A stretch of DNA of 64,000 nucleotides, taken from assembly GCA_002005505.1 (NCBI GenBank), contig KV908464.1:55001-119000 (forward strand). Reading direction: 5' to 3'. Each line of letters opens with the position of its first letter. Position 1 is the first letter of the stretch. The stretch comes from Botryococcus braunii (Eukaryota; Chlorophyta; Trebouxiophyceae). Below the pieces are notes generated by a model that was not told where the DNA came from, searched no databases, and saw nothing but the letters and a program-made list of their open reading frames with translations. Shown piece after piece: positions 43,236 to 57,619 of the stretch. The position numbers and the translations under genes were made by a program.

Positions 43236-44960
43236 ACATCCGCTTGCATGCTTGGAGCTGTGGTGGGCTTGTTTCATGTGCATGCATATCGCTGAAGTGC
43301 GAAGGTCCTTCAAAGAGTACAAGCACCGCACTGCCAAGCCGCCACAGCTTAATCCGGAGCAGACCTTGCAGATTATTTGTTGGTTGGTTGGTTGGTTGGT
43401 TGGTTGGTTGGTTTGTTTGCTTGTTTGTTTGTTTGTTTGTTTGTGTAGTATTTTATCTATTCAACGATTCTCTCAAATACTCAAATACGCTCTTCCTTCC
43501 TTGCTTGCGTCCTTACTTACTTCCTTATTTTTTATTCAATTCTCTACTTTTTTTGATGTGAGGAGGCCTTTTGTGGCTGATGCCAGAAAGGCTCTCCTTT
43601 CCAAGCACCCTGCCTGCCAATTGGCGGACTGGCAGGGAGATAGATTGAGAATAGATTACCCTACCCCCCCCCCCCCCGGCGAGGCAGGGCCCCACCCTTT
43701 GCGCAATCTGTTCAATATCATGCTGACCCACCAGATATTGTCTTACGTCTGTTTGTTCTGGAACTTCTCCTATGCATGATGGAGTGCACTGGGTGAACCC
43801 CAACCTGCATGGGAGGGGTTTCACTCAAGCTGTAATATCAAAGGCGAGACACAAGAACTAGTTATCTGTATTGGTGAAGGAGAAACATGCTGTAAGCTAC
43901 ACTAAGAAAGACCATTGCTGAAGGAAAGGTATGTAAGCTACACCCCAGGGGAGGCCATTACTGAAGGAAAGGCATATCAGTCACACCAGGGGAAGACAAA
44001 CTTCACCAAAAATGGAGCTGAATGTGCTGAAGTCTCCGTGCCCTTCTGATTATTTGAGGCTACATTGAAGGAGCCATTTGGGCGCTTGCTACGGGGCCGG
44101 AAACACCACACGTATTTTTGTCAGAAACAATATAAATATTTGCGCAGCAGGGACTGAGAAAAGGCGCGCTCTTGGTTGCAGGCCCCCCCCGCCGCCCTCC
44201 GATCCATGTGCGGGATGCGCGAGCCTGAACTGCTTCATCCCAGATGCATGCCCAGAAACGCAGGGCACTTGCAGATACGCGGGCCCTTGCGATGTCATCA
44301 ACGGTCGGCTCATTTGCGCTACAGTAGTAAGCCAAAGCCTGTCCGCTCTCCAATCTCTGTATGCATTGTAAATCTCACTTTGCATCGTAGATTTCTCTTT
44401 GCATTGTTAATCTCTCTTTGCATCATCGATCTCTCTTTGCATTGCCAATCTCTCTTTGCAAAGTTAATATCTCTTTGCATGGTCATTCTCTCTTTGCATT
44501 GTCAATCTCTCTTTGCATTGTTACTATCTCTTTGCAGCGTCAATCTCTCTTTGCATTTTTAATCTCTCTTTGCATAGTCAAGCTCTCTTTGCATCGCCAA
44601 TCTCTCTTTTATTATTATATTTCATCTGCAAATGTTCACTGTTTTTCTCTGTGTGGTGTGTCTGTCAACCGGCTTCCTCAACAGATATTTGCACATTGCC
44701 TACGGGTCACTAGACTTATTCCCCAAGCTGATGAGGGCCTCTCGGAGGCCTTTCTTCTCTGATTGACTCTGCAGATGCTGCATCTCAAAAGCTGCATCCA
44801 AATTTTACAACCCGCTTTCTGTTGCAAAAGGAAAGGCCCAAACCCCGCAGTGCTCTGCCCTGACACCCCCCACTTACCTACTCCCTGGATGTTTGAACAG
44901 AAAGGGCAGAATTCCACTGCTGCGACAATCACCGCCCCCTATATCAGCCAAATAGACTAG
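42064..44960 (+). CDS. secreted proline-rich (extensin/pherophorin-like) glycoprotein, four-exon model
   Basis: Model: exon 1 42064-42158, exon 2 42556-43052, exon 3 44182-44326, exon 4 44775-44960. Exon 1 encodes a signal peptide (basic start, core FMVILII, end ISFADA) and stops at GCA|GTAAGT. Exon 2 starts after GGAAAG and joins in phase. It encodes a long Ser-Pro stalk of SPPPPxxVK units to CCAG|GTACC. Exon 3 (after TTGGTTGCAG) adds PPPPPSDPCAGCASLNC and further cysteines (CRYAGPCDV), with donor GTAAGC. Exon 4 (after CTCTGCAG) adds KSCIQIL..FCCKRKG and ends in TAG. All junction phases agree. One missing base near 42688 shifts the stalk frame and could be an assembly error in a C run or a real mutation. 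A hydroxyproline-rich cell-wall or matrix protein is expected. Exon 4 is the least certain. Confidence 0.65.
42183..42361. repeat. (TG)n microsatellite in intron 1
   Basis: TG runs broken by GGGT units fill much of the predicted first intron of the glycoprotein gene. Confidence 0.95.
42590..43052 (+). repeat. SPPPPxxVK coding repeat
   Basis: The basic unit is ~36 bases, with TCTCC(G/A)CC(G/A)CC(G/A)CCCGTCAAG as the common form, repeated over a dozen times. In other organisms Ser-Pro blocks of this type are hydroxylated and arabinosylated extensin stalks. Confidence 0.9.
43147..43233. repeat. (TG)n microsatellite in intron 2
   Basis: A nearly uninterrupted TG tract with one TA. Further simple repeats (TTGG and TTTG units) follow at 43377-43445, and a C run lies at ~43664-43677. 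Confidence 0.95.
44370..44612. repeat. ~20-bp minisatellite in intron 3
   Basis: About a dozen units of TCTCTCTTTGCATNGTNAA with variable spacing. It lies in the predicted third intron. Confidence 0.88.
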
Positions 44961-46918
44961 TAATTCTACTAACTACAATGGTATATAGCATGTTGTACTC
45001 CCTCGGTATTATCCCCTTCTGATATACATGTGCTGAAAGCCCACACCTCTGCACCCTCCTGGTTGCTTACGCAAATCAGACGTGCAAGGGGACCTCAGAG
45101 GCACGCAAGGGTACCTCACAGATCGTGGTGAGAAGGGGACTGCATATATGTTCGGGGGGACCTCTCAGATTGTGGCTTTTAAGGGAACCCCGTAGATTGT
45201 GGTACGAAGGGGACGTTCAGGGGGACATCACAGATTGCTGTACACAGGGGACTGCATAGATCGTGGTGGCAGGGGAACCTCACAGATCGTGGTTGTTGGG
45301 AGCGTGCAGAACTGTGTGGCTTAATAAGAAACCAGCGATGTCTCTGCCGAGTAGCATGCAAGCCTATGTGGGACACCAGCCTGGGAGCAAGGATGAGGGT
45401 GTCTCATGGGTCTCACATGCTGGGGCCAGCTGCGCAGAAGACCCCTAAGGCCCAGCTCCCTTGGTGCAAGGCTGGGACAGACCCACATGGGTCCCTCGTG
45501 CCCCACCTGCATTGAGGGCCCCTTTCGACCCACCTCCTGGCTCCATGGGATACAAACCTTCCAGATCTGTGTCGGCAATGTCGTAAAATACACACCTGAT
45601 CAGCCCATCTAGCCGGTTGAATAAAACTCTACATGGCAGGGTGTGCGACTTCTGCCATGTTCGATGTGTTCATATCAGAAATGACTTCCTGTCAGACGAC
45701 ATAATATTATAAAATTAATTAGCAGCATGATGATGCACGTAAGTCGAACCTTTCTAACAGCAAATGTGCTGTACAGGAAGCTGCGCGCATATCACAGCCT
45801 AAACGGGGTGGCCGAAGCACCTTTCTCACATGTTTAGAAGTAGAGATCAGTTGTCTGGGCTTGCCTGGCACATTTTGTGCTCTGACATTTGGGGCCTGGA
45901 GACCAGCAAGGAAATTTGCTTGTTTTTAACGTTCAATTGTCTTAGCGTGCCAACACACCATATGCATGTATGTGGTGCGATGGATGCCTTGCGCCAACAC
46001 GTGTAGGCTTTTCAGGAACACTTTCAAGTCTGTCTCAAATCCTCCACATATTTTCACTGTTGCAGCCCAATGCAGGACAAAATCCGGTCTGGATTTAATG
46101 AGCCTTTTGTATGGAGTTGGCAGACCAGATACAGACGTGCAAGAAGGGCTGTGGACAGTAGTATTTAGATTGTGATGCATGACTACAGTGACACAGGGGA
46201 TGAATAGAGGTTTGCCCTGCCCACGTTGCTTCTTGAGTTGCAAGCAATCAGAAACATTTTCAGTACCTTGCAGACTTCGCATTTGGTAATACTACTAAAC
46301 GGCGACTGCAAATGCATGTCGTGCCACCTTTCAGAGATCAAAAGTTTCTACGGTTTACCGGCCCACGGCAGACTGCAGTGCTTGTCTAGGCCTGCAAGTG
46401 GCAGACTGCAACATTTCAAATGCCCCAAGCGTCAGGGATTACGTATATCTCTGAATTCAAGGATATACGTAATCGCTTGACCATTAAGTGCAGCGTTCAA
46501 GTTTCTCATTAAATACGTAGAAGGTGCAGTGGGTGCAAGTTGTCAAAGGTCCAAAGCTATGGCAGTCTCGAGTTGCAATGTCGCTCTGCGCTGCAACATT
46601 GAGCATGCTGCGCAGAATTGACTTTTGTGACCAGTTAATCCTGACTTCCGATATACTTTTCAAGTCAGGAGCACTGGTCACGAAGTCGATGCCGCTCAAT
46701 CTTTCCAGGACGCTGGTAGCCACAGGAACTTGCATTGCGCTGTACCTCGTAATCCCCGGAAGTGATTTCAACGGGGCGGAGTACGAAGCAAATGAATGCA
46801 CTGATGAGTTCACTGGGTCTGAAACCCTGAGGGACCTTGCCCCGTTCCATTTTGGATGGGGAAGGCCCCTAATACGGTTTTGCTGGATTACGGCGTGTCA
46901 AGCTTAAGAGAGGAAGGA
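44961..46918. other. intergenic with degenerate tandem repeat and weak minus-strand frames
   Basis: A diverged ~30-bp repeat around GGGGACCTCACAGATNGTGG fills 45076-45310. Open frames at 45926-46282 and 46484-46813 (minus) overlap equally long plus-strand frames and show no domain, so I cannot say which strand, if any, codes. A perfect 13-bp inverted repeat lies at 46437-46449 and 46462-46474. Confidence 0.4.
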
Positions 46919-47180
46919 AAGGTGGCTCCGGGGGTTTTTGAACCAGGCCATCTATGCACAGGAAGCTGTGGAGGGGTATTTTTTCATGCGTCGGGTCAGT
47001 TACATTATTGCGGCCGCAGTGGATCGCCAGCTGGCTGCTCGCCGGGTGTGAAATGTGGCTTGAAACACTTTGGTTTTGGGTCGTTGACACATTGGGCTGG
47101 TCTTTACGTTATTCCACCCTGGAACTTAAACACACAATGGTTCAGCCGAGTGGGACTTCTCGTCATTCGAATGATGAGAT
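46919..47180 (+). pseudogene. 3' end fragment of the R2-like element
   Basis: It encodes FLNQAIYAQEAVEGYFFMRR and then IIAAAVDRQLAARRV, followed by TGA, the same end as the protein at 16121. About 130 bases of matching 3' UTR follow. It is a 5'-truncated copy with only minor changes in the retained coding part. Confidence 0.88.
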
Positions 47181-48817
47181 GCAAATTTGACGCAGATTTC
47201 AATGAACAAAGCGAACAACTTCACGTACACCTAGTGTGCTGTCCTGAGTCCGCTGAAGGCACATGCTGGAAGCCACGGTTGCCTGCATTCATGGCGCCAT
47301 TCCTGATGTGCCCTAACAGCGCTAGCGTGAATCAATATGGATGAAATGTTTGGGGAGCATACCCTCCCCAAACACGCTTGAGCTGCTTGCAAACCTGCTG
47401 AGTGGCTTAGAGTATCTGTTCCCTAACTTGACCTGTACAGATCGTTTGATCTGACCGGTTGTCAGGTCAGGCTGAATGCATTTTGTTTTATTGCATTTTG
47501 TATTATTGCGGCAATCGCTGGCAAGACAACGAAACAACGGAACATCCGGGACTACTACTGCAATAGCCTTGCACTTCCACGGCGACGCCGCCACAAACCT
47601 GTTCGAACATTCCGTGACATACATTGCCATGCCCAAATGGGCTGTAGGGTTTAGGGTTGTGGAGGTTTTAGGAGCCATGTTCGTGCACGTGAGGCACGAG
47701 CACTAACTAAGATGCCTGAACAGCATGCAAAAAAACATCTGCATCAGCCGGTTTCTTGGGCAGCATGCCGATGTTTGTGGCTTTGGTCTTTGTAATTTCT
47801 TTTTGTTATTGGATGAATCATCAGCTACAGAAAGGTCATTTCATGGTTTTGAGCACTGCTATTTCAAATCCAGGATGAGCCATACAACCCACCGCTTTGG
47901 GGCACGGATGTGGGATAACAATCAAGACCCTCATAAACCCGGTCTAGTCACAAGTTTTCGGTCAGCAACTCGTTCATTGATGCATGTTGTATACTACATG
48001 TAGCACATGCATCGTTCATAAAGCTAATGATCAGCACCAACCTCGCTGATGTACGACATATGGGCCGTACATCAGTGTAAACCCCATTGTTGTACAACGG
48101 CGACCGTCGTGCTGTTCTTGCTGCGGATGTGTTGGAATTTTGGGGTTGGGTTTGCACGCTGCATGATCAGTTGGATCAGGTCGCAATTTGCAAGGGCGCA
48201 TAGTACTGCATACGCCCTTGTAAGAAGTGCACATGGGGCATTAATGCACCGTCTGTAAACCACCGTTCGCAACATGTTAAGACCCTCTGGTCTTGACGTT
48301 GTGCACATGTGTCCAACTGTTTACCACGTGGTAGTCGGTTGTAGTCCGTGGACTAACCCCATTGATCTTTTAATAATTGGAGTAATCCATAGCCCAGTTA
48401 TAACAGAATTAGAGCATGCATGCTCTAATTCTATTTATAACAGAATTAGGACATGCACATGGAGGCATGATTATGCTTCCCTTGGGGGTGAGAAAAAATG
48501 TCCGGGATATCTAGACCTGCTCCAGAATCATCAGTGAACTTTTACTTCCAAACTTTATGTAAATGAAGGAAGTTTTGAACAGGAAGCAATGTATGGGATG
48601 TTCGTTCCATGATCATTGATGGAGTGTTACTCGCAATGAAGATTATCACGCAGGCATAGGCTTCATTGGCCGGGATATCTCTTTCAAGATGTTGATGTGA
48701 ACTGTCAATGAAGCGTCGAAGACACGAACAGACGGTTGCCATCTACTTCGCAAGACATATAAATTTTAAACTCCAAGATGGATGACATCAGAGAACGGAC
48801 AAAAACATGCCATACGG
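47181..48817. other. intergenic, no gene recognised
   Basis: A perfect 28-bp palindrome (48405-48432, centre GCATGC) is followed after ~10 bases by a third copy of its AGAATTAG arm. Nothing else is supported. Confidence 0.45.
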
Positions 48818-49103
48818 AATGTGCATCACTTTCCAAAAAGCTTGCAGAATAACATCTATGCGCGCATCTTGGCGGGTGCGCTGGGGCATGTATGTGACAA
48901 TGGCAGTCTTAGTTTGTGACTCAGGAACTTCTTCTATGTTCAACCATCATTCTGGACACGGAATGTGCATCACTTTCCAAAAAGCTTGCAGAAAAACATC
49001 TATGCGCGCATCTTGGCGGGTGCGCTGGGGCATGTATGTGACAATGGCACTCTTAGTTTGTGACTCAGGAACTTCTTCTATTTTCAACCATCATTCTGAA
49101 CAC
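48818..49103 (+). repeat. 143-bp tandem duplication
   Basis: Two adjacent copies starting GAATGTGCATCACTTTCCAA, with only a few differences. An open frame (from ATG 48807) runs through both and repeats a 47-48-residue block, including RASWRVRWGMYVTMA. No domain is recognised. Confidence 0.9.
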
Positions 49104-49268
49104 AAGCCTAGGCGACGAAGCACGGTAAAAGGCTACGAGTCAGTGGTTCAAGGAGGTTTCACCAAGATGATCAGTTTGGTGAATATCATGATATATCGCC
49201 AACCATGGAACGTGTTGTGGCAAAACAGCCAGATAGACCCCCCAGATTCTGGGGGCCTTAAACGTATT

Positions 49269-49967
49269 TGTTGAGTTCTGAACATTATTATTGAATGCCT
49301 TGTGCTTTAAGTGATCTTCAGGTGTGCACTATTAGGATATGGGTCCATTGAGAACATAAGGTACCTTGAGACACGTTAGGTTGTGGACGCTTTCGAACAT
49401 AAGGTACAATCTGATCTAGATTACGCGTTTGTGTGAAAGAACTATTAAAGCTGCGATCACCGCACAGTCGAGCAACTGGTTTGGAAAGATACTGGGCACA
49501 TAAGGATGCCAGTCTTGTTCACTCAGCTGCATGTGTTTAAGGAGCAGACAGTCGTCAAGGACTGTAGCTGAGAAACACAAACTTACGACCTGTCTGCTTG
49601 CTTACAGGTGCGGTGACGCAAGGTGTGTATTGGTAATGTGTTCATGTTTGATTGCTTGTTTGTAAGTGAACCATCTTAGTGTACAATCAAGCCCCCCAAA
49701 CAGCTAAGGGACGGAGTCTTGATTGAGTATAGGAAGGTACTTGCTTTCAGCCGTCAGGAGCTTATCCGTGTGTAGATGCTCATTGAAAGATCAACGTGTA
49801 ATGGAACTGGTTTGGAGAGATACTGGGCACATAAGGATGCCAATCTTGTTCACTCAGTTGCATGTGTTTAAAGAGCAGACAGTCGTCAAGGACTGTAGCT
49901 GAGAAACACAAACTTACGACCTGTCTGCTTGCTTACAGGATACGCCAATGCCCATAACCTTTTTACA
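49269..49967 (+). repeat. copia 2 5' LTR
   Basis: It contains a ~136-bp segment twice (49473-49608 and 49805-49939), from AACTGGTTTGGA to GCTTACAGG. The solo LTR at 4202 has the same arrangement. Confidence 0.95.
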
Positions 49968-49981
49968 GGTTATGGGCCCAC
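49968..49981 (+). promoter_or_regulatory. copia 2 primer-binding site, initiator tRNA-Met anticodon arm
   Basis: GGTTATGGGCCCAC directly follows the LTR and is identical to the site of copia element 1. It complements the initiator tRNA-Met anticodon arm rather than a CCA end. Confidence 0.8.
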
Positions 49982-50347
49982 GCCCTTCCAGCTGAGCCAA
50001 GGGCAGACAGGAGTGCATGTCATCATCGGATGCATCTGTACTGGGTTTTCCACGGACTCGCCTGACGGCAAGAAGAGGAAACAAAGGAACAACTGGATAT
50101 TCACTCAGAAGGCCTACCTACAGAGTCTTCAATCTCTTGGGAAGTTTTTATCGTGAAGCGACCTGAGTTTATCACCCGTCGTCGTTATCGTGAGACCGTC
50201 ATTAGGTCCGGGTGGTCAGGCGTTTGAATTGCTGAAGAACATTTTGCATATTAATCTACACAAGTTAACATGCTAGACATCGAAAGGGTGGAATACTTGG
50301 AGGTGCTGTGGTGTACGCCGGAACGCTGTGAGAGGAAGTGAAGTGTA

Positions 50348-51521
50348 TGGCCAGACCTCAAACTCGTTCTCAAAGCAAGGGTTCTGGAAGTAATCCCAGC
50401 AGTACAGGGACTATGGCAACACCAGCAGGAGGCAGCACAGCCTCCTCAGGAGCTGGACAGTCATGACAGACCACTGGAGGCACTGCAGCTAGCTCGTATG
50501 CATACACAATGAACTCCTCCAATCCCAAGATGGATACGCAGCTGAAGGCTGACCGCACTTATTTCAGGGCCTGGCGTGAAGAGCTGGAGTCCTGCGCAAT
50601 GCAGAAGGGAGCTATGGGAGCTTTGGAGACACCCATGCCTAAGACTGCAGAGAACGCAACAGTAAAACATTTCATTTTACAGTCCGTCCCACCCATGTGG
50701 CAGGACGAAGTCAAACAGCGGGGGAGCGCTTTTGACTTCATTCAGTGGATGGCAGACCGCTGCACTGGAGGGAAGGACAGGGAAAAAACGAGAAGTGGAT
50801 CAAGGGGCTCAAACAAGGCAGTGTGAAGGGAGAGTCAGTGCAAGAATGGTGCCACCGGGTCATCAGTATTGCCGCCTCCGAGGAAGCCAATAACCATCAG
50901 CTGGGCGATCGCCAGATCTGCAGGTATACGTATAAGGGGCTACCTGCAGTCTTGCAAAATGACGCCTGGACGATTACCGCCGCCAAGTCACACCCCTACA
51001 ACATGCTGGAGACGATCCTCACTGCCATTGAGAACTTGGAGTACCAGGATATCCCGTTGGCAGAGTCAGTGCACATCACAGCATCAGCTGCAGCAGCCGT
51101 ACCAGCTCAGGGTGGAATCCCTGGGCCTCCTCAAGGCGCTGAAGCTACACCGGGCGCTGGAGCAGCACCAGGAGTGGGAGCTGGAGCACTTGCTGATGTT
51201 CAGGCCTCCTATGGCCCCTCTGCTCACAACGCTGGAGGCAGGGGGCGAAGGTCTGGACGTGGCAGGAGGCCAAAGGAGGAACTGCCGTGTCGCTTCTGCA
51301 ACAGGACGGGACATTTCTGGAGGGAGTGTCTGGATCTGAAGAGGCTGCAAGCCCTGCATGGCACAATGCAAATGCAAGTGCGGGCCCGGCTCCGTGGTGG
51401 GGCCCTGGAGCTCCTCAGCAAAAGGACAGCTGGTGGGATGCTGGCCACCCCAGAGGAGGCCCTCCCGTGTCAACCTCACATGCTGCTGGATCTGTGTCCA
51501 CTATCTTCCCATTCTTCCTAG
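50348..51521 (+). pseudogene. copia 2 gag, broken
   Basis: A gag-like start at ATG 50348 (ARPQTRSQSKGS) is cut by TGA at about 50465. The frame goes on with MDTQLKADRTYFRAWREEL and shifts near 50780. It then continues as IKGLKQGSVKGESVQEWCHR to a zinc knuckle CRFCNRTGHFWREC (~51291-51332). At least one stop and one frameshift make it non-functional. Confidence 0.85.
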
Positions 51522-53357
51522 GCTGGCATCTCCCACCACCACCTCCTTCAGGTGCTGGTGAGCCTATGTTCATTTCATTGAATGTGCTTACCCCTACGTC
51601 TCATGGGGCTTGCAGTACCTCGTGGCAGATAGATAGTGGTGCATCGGTGCACCTTGTAAATGATCTGTCGTTACTACACAACCCTGTCATGCATGCCCAA
51701 CCCCTCCCTCTTCACTTGGCCACTTCTGACGCTAAAGGAGGGATAGTTGCAACTGGGTCTGTGTGTCTTGTCAATGCCAGACAAGGGGTGTTTTAGCTGC
51801 ATAATGTGCAGTGTGTGCACACTGCACACACTAATCTGATTTCTGTCACAGGAGCCATTCAGGATGGAGCGTCATTCCTCACTGACAGTGCAGGTGGGTA
51901 CACGGCCATGAAAGGCCGAGCAGGCTGGTCTGGACAGATTGCCAGAGAGCGAGGGCTGTTTTTTTTTTTTTTAAAATGGGTGTGTCAAGTCCTGAGCCAG
52001 CATGCTGCGCAGCCACAGCCCAGTCCTCATGCTGCCTCGTATCATGCTAGGAAAGGACACGTGTGTATAGATAGACTACTGTGGCATGCAAGGTTGGGTC
52101 ATCTTGGTGTTAAGAACATGACAAGATTGGACAACGAAGATCTGGTAACTGGGATCCATGTGTCTCTTGCTCCATGCTCAGAGTGTCCTACCCAGTGTGA
52201 GTCATGCATACAAGGCAAGCATGCTCGCCCCCCCTTTCCAGCTTCATCCAGAAGCAGAGAGTGTGTTAGATCGAGTGCACGTGGATACTCTGGGGCCCAT
52301 TTCACCAGCTGCCATCATGGGAGAGCGGCTTTCGGTTACTGTGGTTAATGAAAAATCTCATCTGATAGCTTCCTTGGCAGTTAAGTCGAAAGAAGTCATT
52401 CCCAAGGCCCTCATTGAGCTCTTGAAGTACTGGCAGACATTTCATGAGAAAGTGGTGAAGTGTGTGAGATCTGATAGAGGGACATAATTTCTGAATCAGC
52501 AGTTCAAAGAATTTTGTGCTCAGCAGGGCACTAAAATGGAGACCTCAGCTCCATCCACGCCTCAGCAAAATGGACTTGCTGAGCGCATGAATCGGAAACT
52601 TAAGGAGCGCACAAGGACCCTGTTGGTGCACGTTGCAGCAGACCCTTCCCTGTGGAAGGAGGCATTGGAGTCTGCCACCCTGCTTTACAACGTGGGCCCC
52701 ACCACAGGCAGGCCTCTGACCCCTACTGAGATATTTTATGGGGTAAAGCGTGATGTTGCTTCCTTGCGCACATGGGGCTGTGTGACACATGTTCACATTC
52801 CCCCAGGTCAGCGGTCTGTATTTGGACCAAAGACCATTCTAGGCATGTTCACTGGGTATTGCCCACAGTCTAAGGCCTATAGCGTGTACGTAGGCAATGG
52901 TGTATGGAAAGAGAGCAGGGACGTTACGTTCATTGAGCATTTGTGAGGGGGGGAGAGAGTGGGTATGTCTAAGGTGCAACCCGGATATCCATAATGGCTT
53001 TCAGGAGTGTCCTCGCATAGCAGGGGAGGCAATTCCAATGTTCCTATCTCACCAACTGCCATTCCCGTGAAGTTTTGGGAAGCAGAGGATGACCCAGTGG
53101 AGGAGCGCAAGCCCACTGGATCTCCTGCTACCACTGCCAGCTCTCCAGAGGACCACAGCAGGCTGAGGAATTAAGTCGGACCTGTCGCAGGAGCCCCCAA
53201 CAGCCAGGATGGTTCCCCTGCCACACCAGGGACCTCACAGCAGTCCCGGTCAGTGCTGGGACATCTTCAAAATTTAGCTAGGGGTGGTGCTGCAACGCAA
53301 TCGCAACTGGACAAACTGCAGAAGGTGCATGAGGGGGTCAGGTTCCAGGGGAAGTCT
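51408..53357 (+). repeat. left arm of a 1.95-kb inverted duplication (protease-integrase)
   Basis: This arm encodes protease (WQIDSGASVHLVNDL) and integrase (HARLGHLGVKN, CESCIQGKHARPP, QQNGLAERMNRK) on the plus strand. A TAG follows the protease (QGVF*), a frameshift lies near 52255, and TAA replaces the Glu codon in the DRGTE motif at ~52485. Its reverse complement fills 53364-55310, with a 6-base loop between. Confidence 0.92.
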
Positions 53358-53363
53358 CAACAT

Positions 53364-55310
53364 AGACTTCCCCCAGGAACCACCCTCTCCTCCACCTTCT
53401 GCAGTTTGTCCAGTTGCGCTTGCGTTGCAGCACCACCCCTAGCTAAACTTTGAAGATGTCCCAGCACTGACCCGGACTGCTGTGAGGTCCCTGGTGTGGC
53501 AGGGGAACCATCCTGGCTGCTGGGGGCTCCTGCGACAGGTCCGACTGAATTTCTCAGCCTGCTGTGGTCCTCTGGAGAGCTGGCAGTGGTAGCAGGAGAT
53601 CCAGTGGGCTTGCGCTCCTCCACTGGGTCATCCTCTGCTTCCCAAAACTTCACGGGAATGGCAGTTGGTGAGATAGGAACATTGGAATTGCCTCCCCTGC
53701 CATGCGAGGACACTCATGAAAGCCATTGAGGATATCCGGGTTGCACCTTAGACATACCCACTCTCTCCCCCCCTCTCAAACGCTCAATGAACGTAACGTA
53801 CCTGCTCTCTTTCCATACACCATTGCCTACATACACTCTATAGGCCTTAGGACTGTGGGCAATACCCAGTGAACATACCTGGAATGGTCTTTGGTACAAA
53901 TACAGACCGCTGACCTGGGGGAATGTGAACATGTGCCACACAGCCCCATGTGCGCAAGGAAGCAACATCAGGCTTTACCCCATAGAACATCTCAGTAGGG
54001 GTCAGAGGCCTGCCTGTGGTGGGGCCCACGTTGTAAAGCAGGGTGGCAGACTCCAATGCCTCCTTCCACAGGGAAGGGTCTGCTGCAACGTGCACCAACA
54101 GGGTCCTTGTGCGCTCCTTAAGTTTCCGATTCATGCGCTCAGCAAGTCCATTTTGCTGAGGCGTGGATGGAGCTGAGGTCTCCATTTTAGTGCCCTGCTG
54201 AGCACAAGATTCTTTGAACTGCTGATTCAGAAATTCTGTCCCTCTATCAGATCTCACACACTTCACCACTTTCTCATGAAACGTCTGCAAGTACTTCAAG
54301 AGCTCAATGAGGGCCTGGGGAATGACTTCTTTCGACTTAACTGCTAAGGAAGCGATCAGATGATATTTTTCATCAACCACAGTAACCCAAAACCGCTCTC
54401 CCGTTGATGGCAGCTCGGGAAATGGGCCCACAGTATCCACGTGCACTCGATCTAACACACTCTCTGCAGGTCTGGATGAAGCTGGAAAGGGGGGGCGAGC
54501 ATGCTTGCCTTGTATGCAGGACTCACACTGGGTAGGACACTCTGAGCATGGAGCAAGAGACACATGAATCCCAGTTACCAAATCTTCGTTGTCCAATCTT
54601 GTCATGTTCTTAACACCAAGATGACCCAACCTTGCATGCCACGGTAGTCTATCTATACACACGTGTCCTTTCCTAGCATGATACGAGGCAGCATGAGGAC
54701 TGGACTGTGGCTGCGCAGCATGCTGGCTCAGGAGTAGACACACCCATTCAAAAAAAAAACAGCCCTCGCTCTCTGGCTATCTGTTCAGACCAGCCTGCTC
54801 GGCCTTTCATGGCCGTGTACCCACCTGCACTGTCAGTGAGGAATGACGCTCCGTCCTGAATGGCTCCTTTGACAGAAATCAGATTAGTGTGTGCAATGTG
54901 CACACACTGCACATTATGCAGCTAAAACACCCCTTGTCTGGCATTGACAAGACACACAGACCCAGTTGCAACTATCCCTCCTTTAGCGTCAGAAGTGGCC
55001 AAGTGAAGAGGGAGAGGTTGGGCATGCATGACAGGGTTGTATAGTAACGACAGATCATTTACAAGGTGCACCGATGCACCACTATCTATCTGCCACGAGG
55101 TACTGCAAGCCCCATGAGACGTAGGGGTAAGCACATTCAATGAAATGAACATAGGCTCACCAGCACCTGAAGGAGGTGGTGGTGGGAGATGCCAGCCTAG
55201 GAAGAATGGGAAGATAGTGGACACAGATCCAGCAGCTTGTGAGGTTGACACGGGAGGGCCTCCTCTGGGGTGGCAAGCATCCCACCAGCTGTCTTTTTGC
55301 TGAGGAGCTC
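53364..55310 (-). repeat. right arm of the inverted duplication
   Basis: This is the minus-strand copy of the left arm. It shares the QGVF* stop but keeps a sense codon in DRGTEFLNQQF and an uninterrupted integrase frame of 298 codons (53847-54743). Stop sharing shows that the duplication arose from an already mutated template. The arms then diverged. Confidence 0.92.
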
Positions 55311-57598
<2,288 letters not shown>

Positions 57599-57619
57599 AA
57601 GCATGCAAGCAAGGGGAAG

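Noticed and set aside
45926..46813. Host gene on either strand suggested by opposing open frames
   Set aside because: Frames of similar length exist on both strands and neither shows a domain, splice structure or start context. Left as unsupported.
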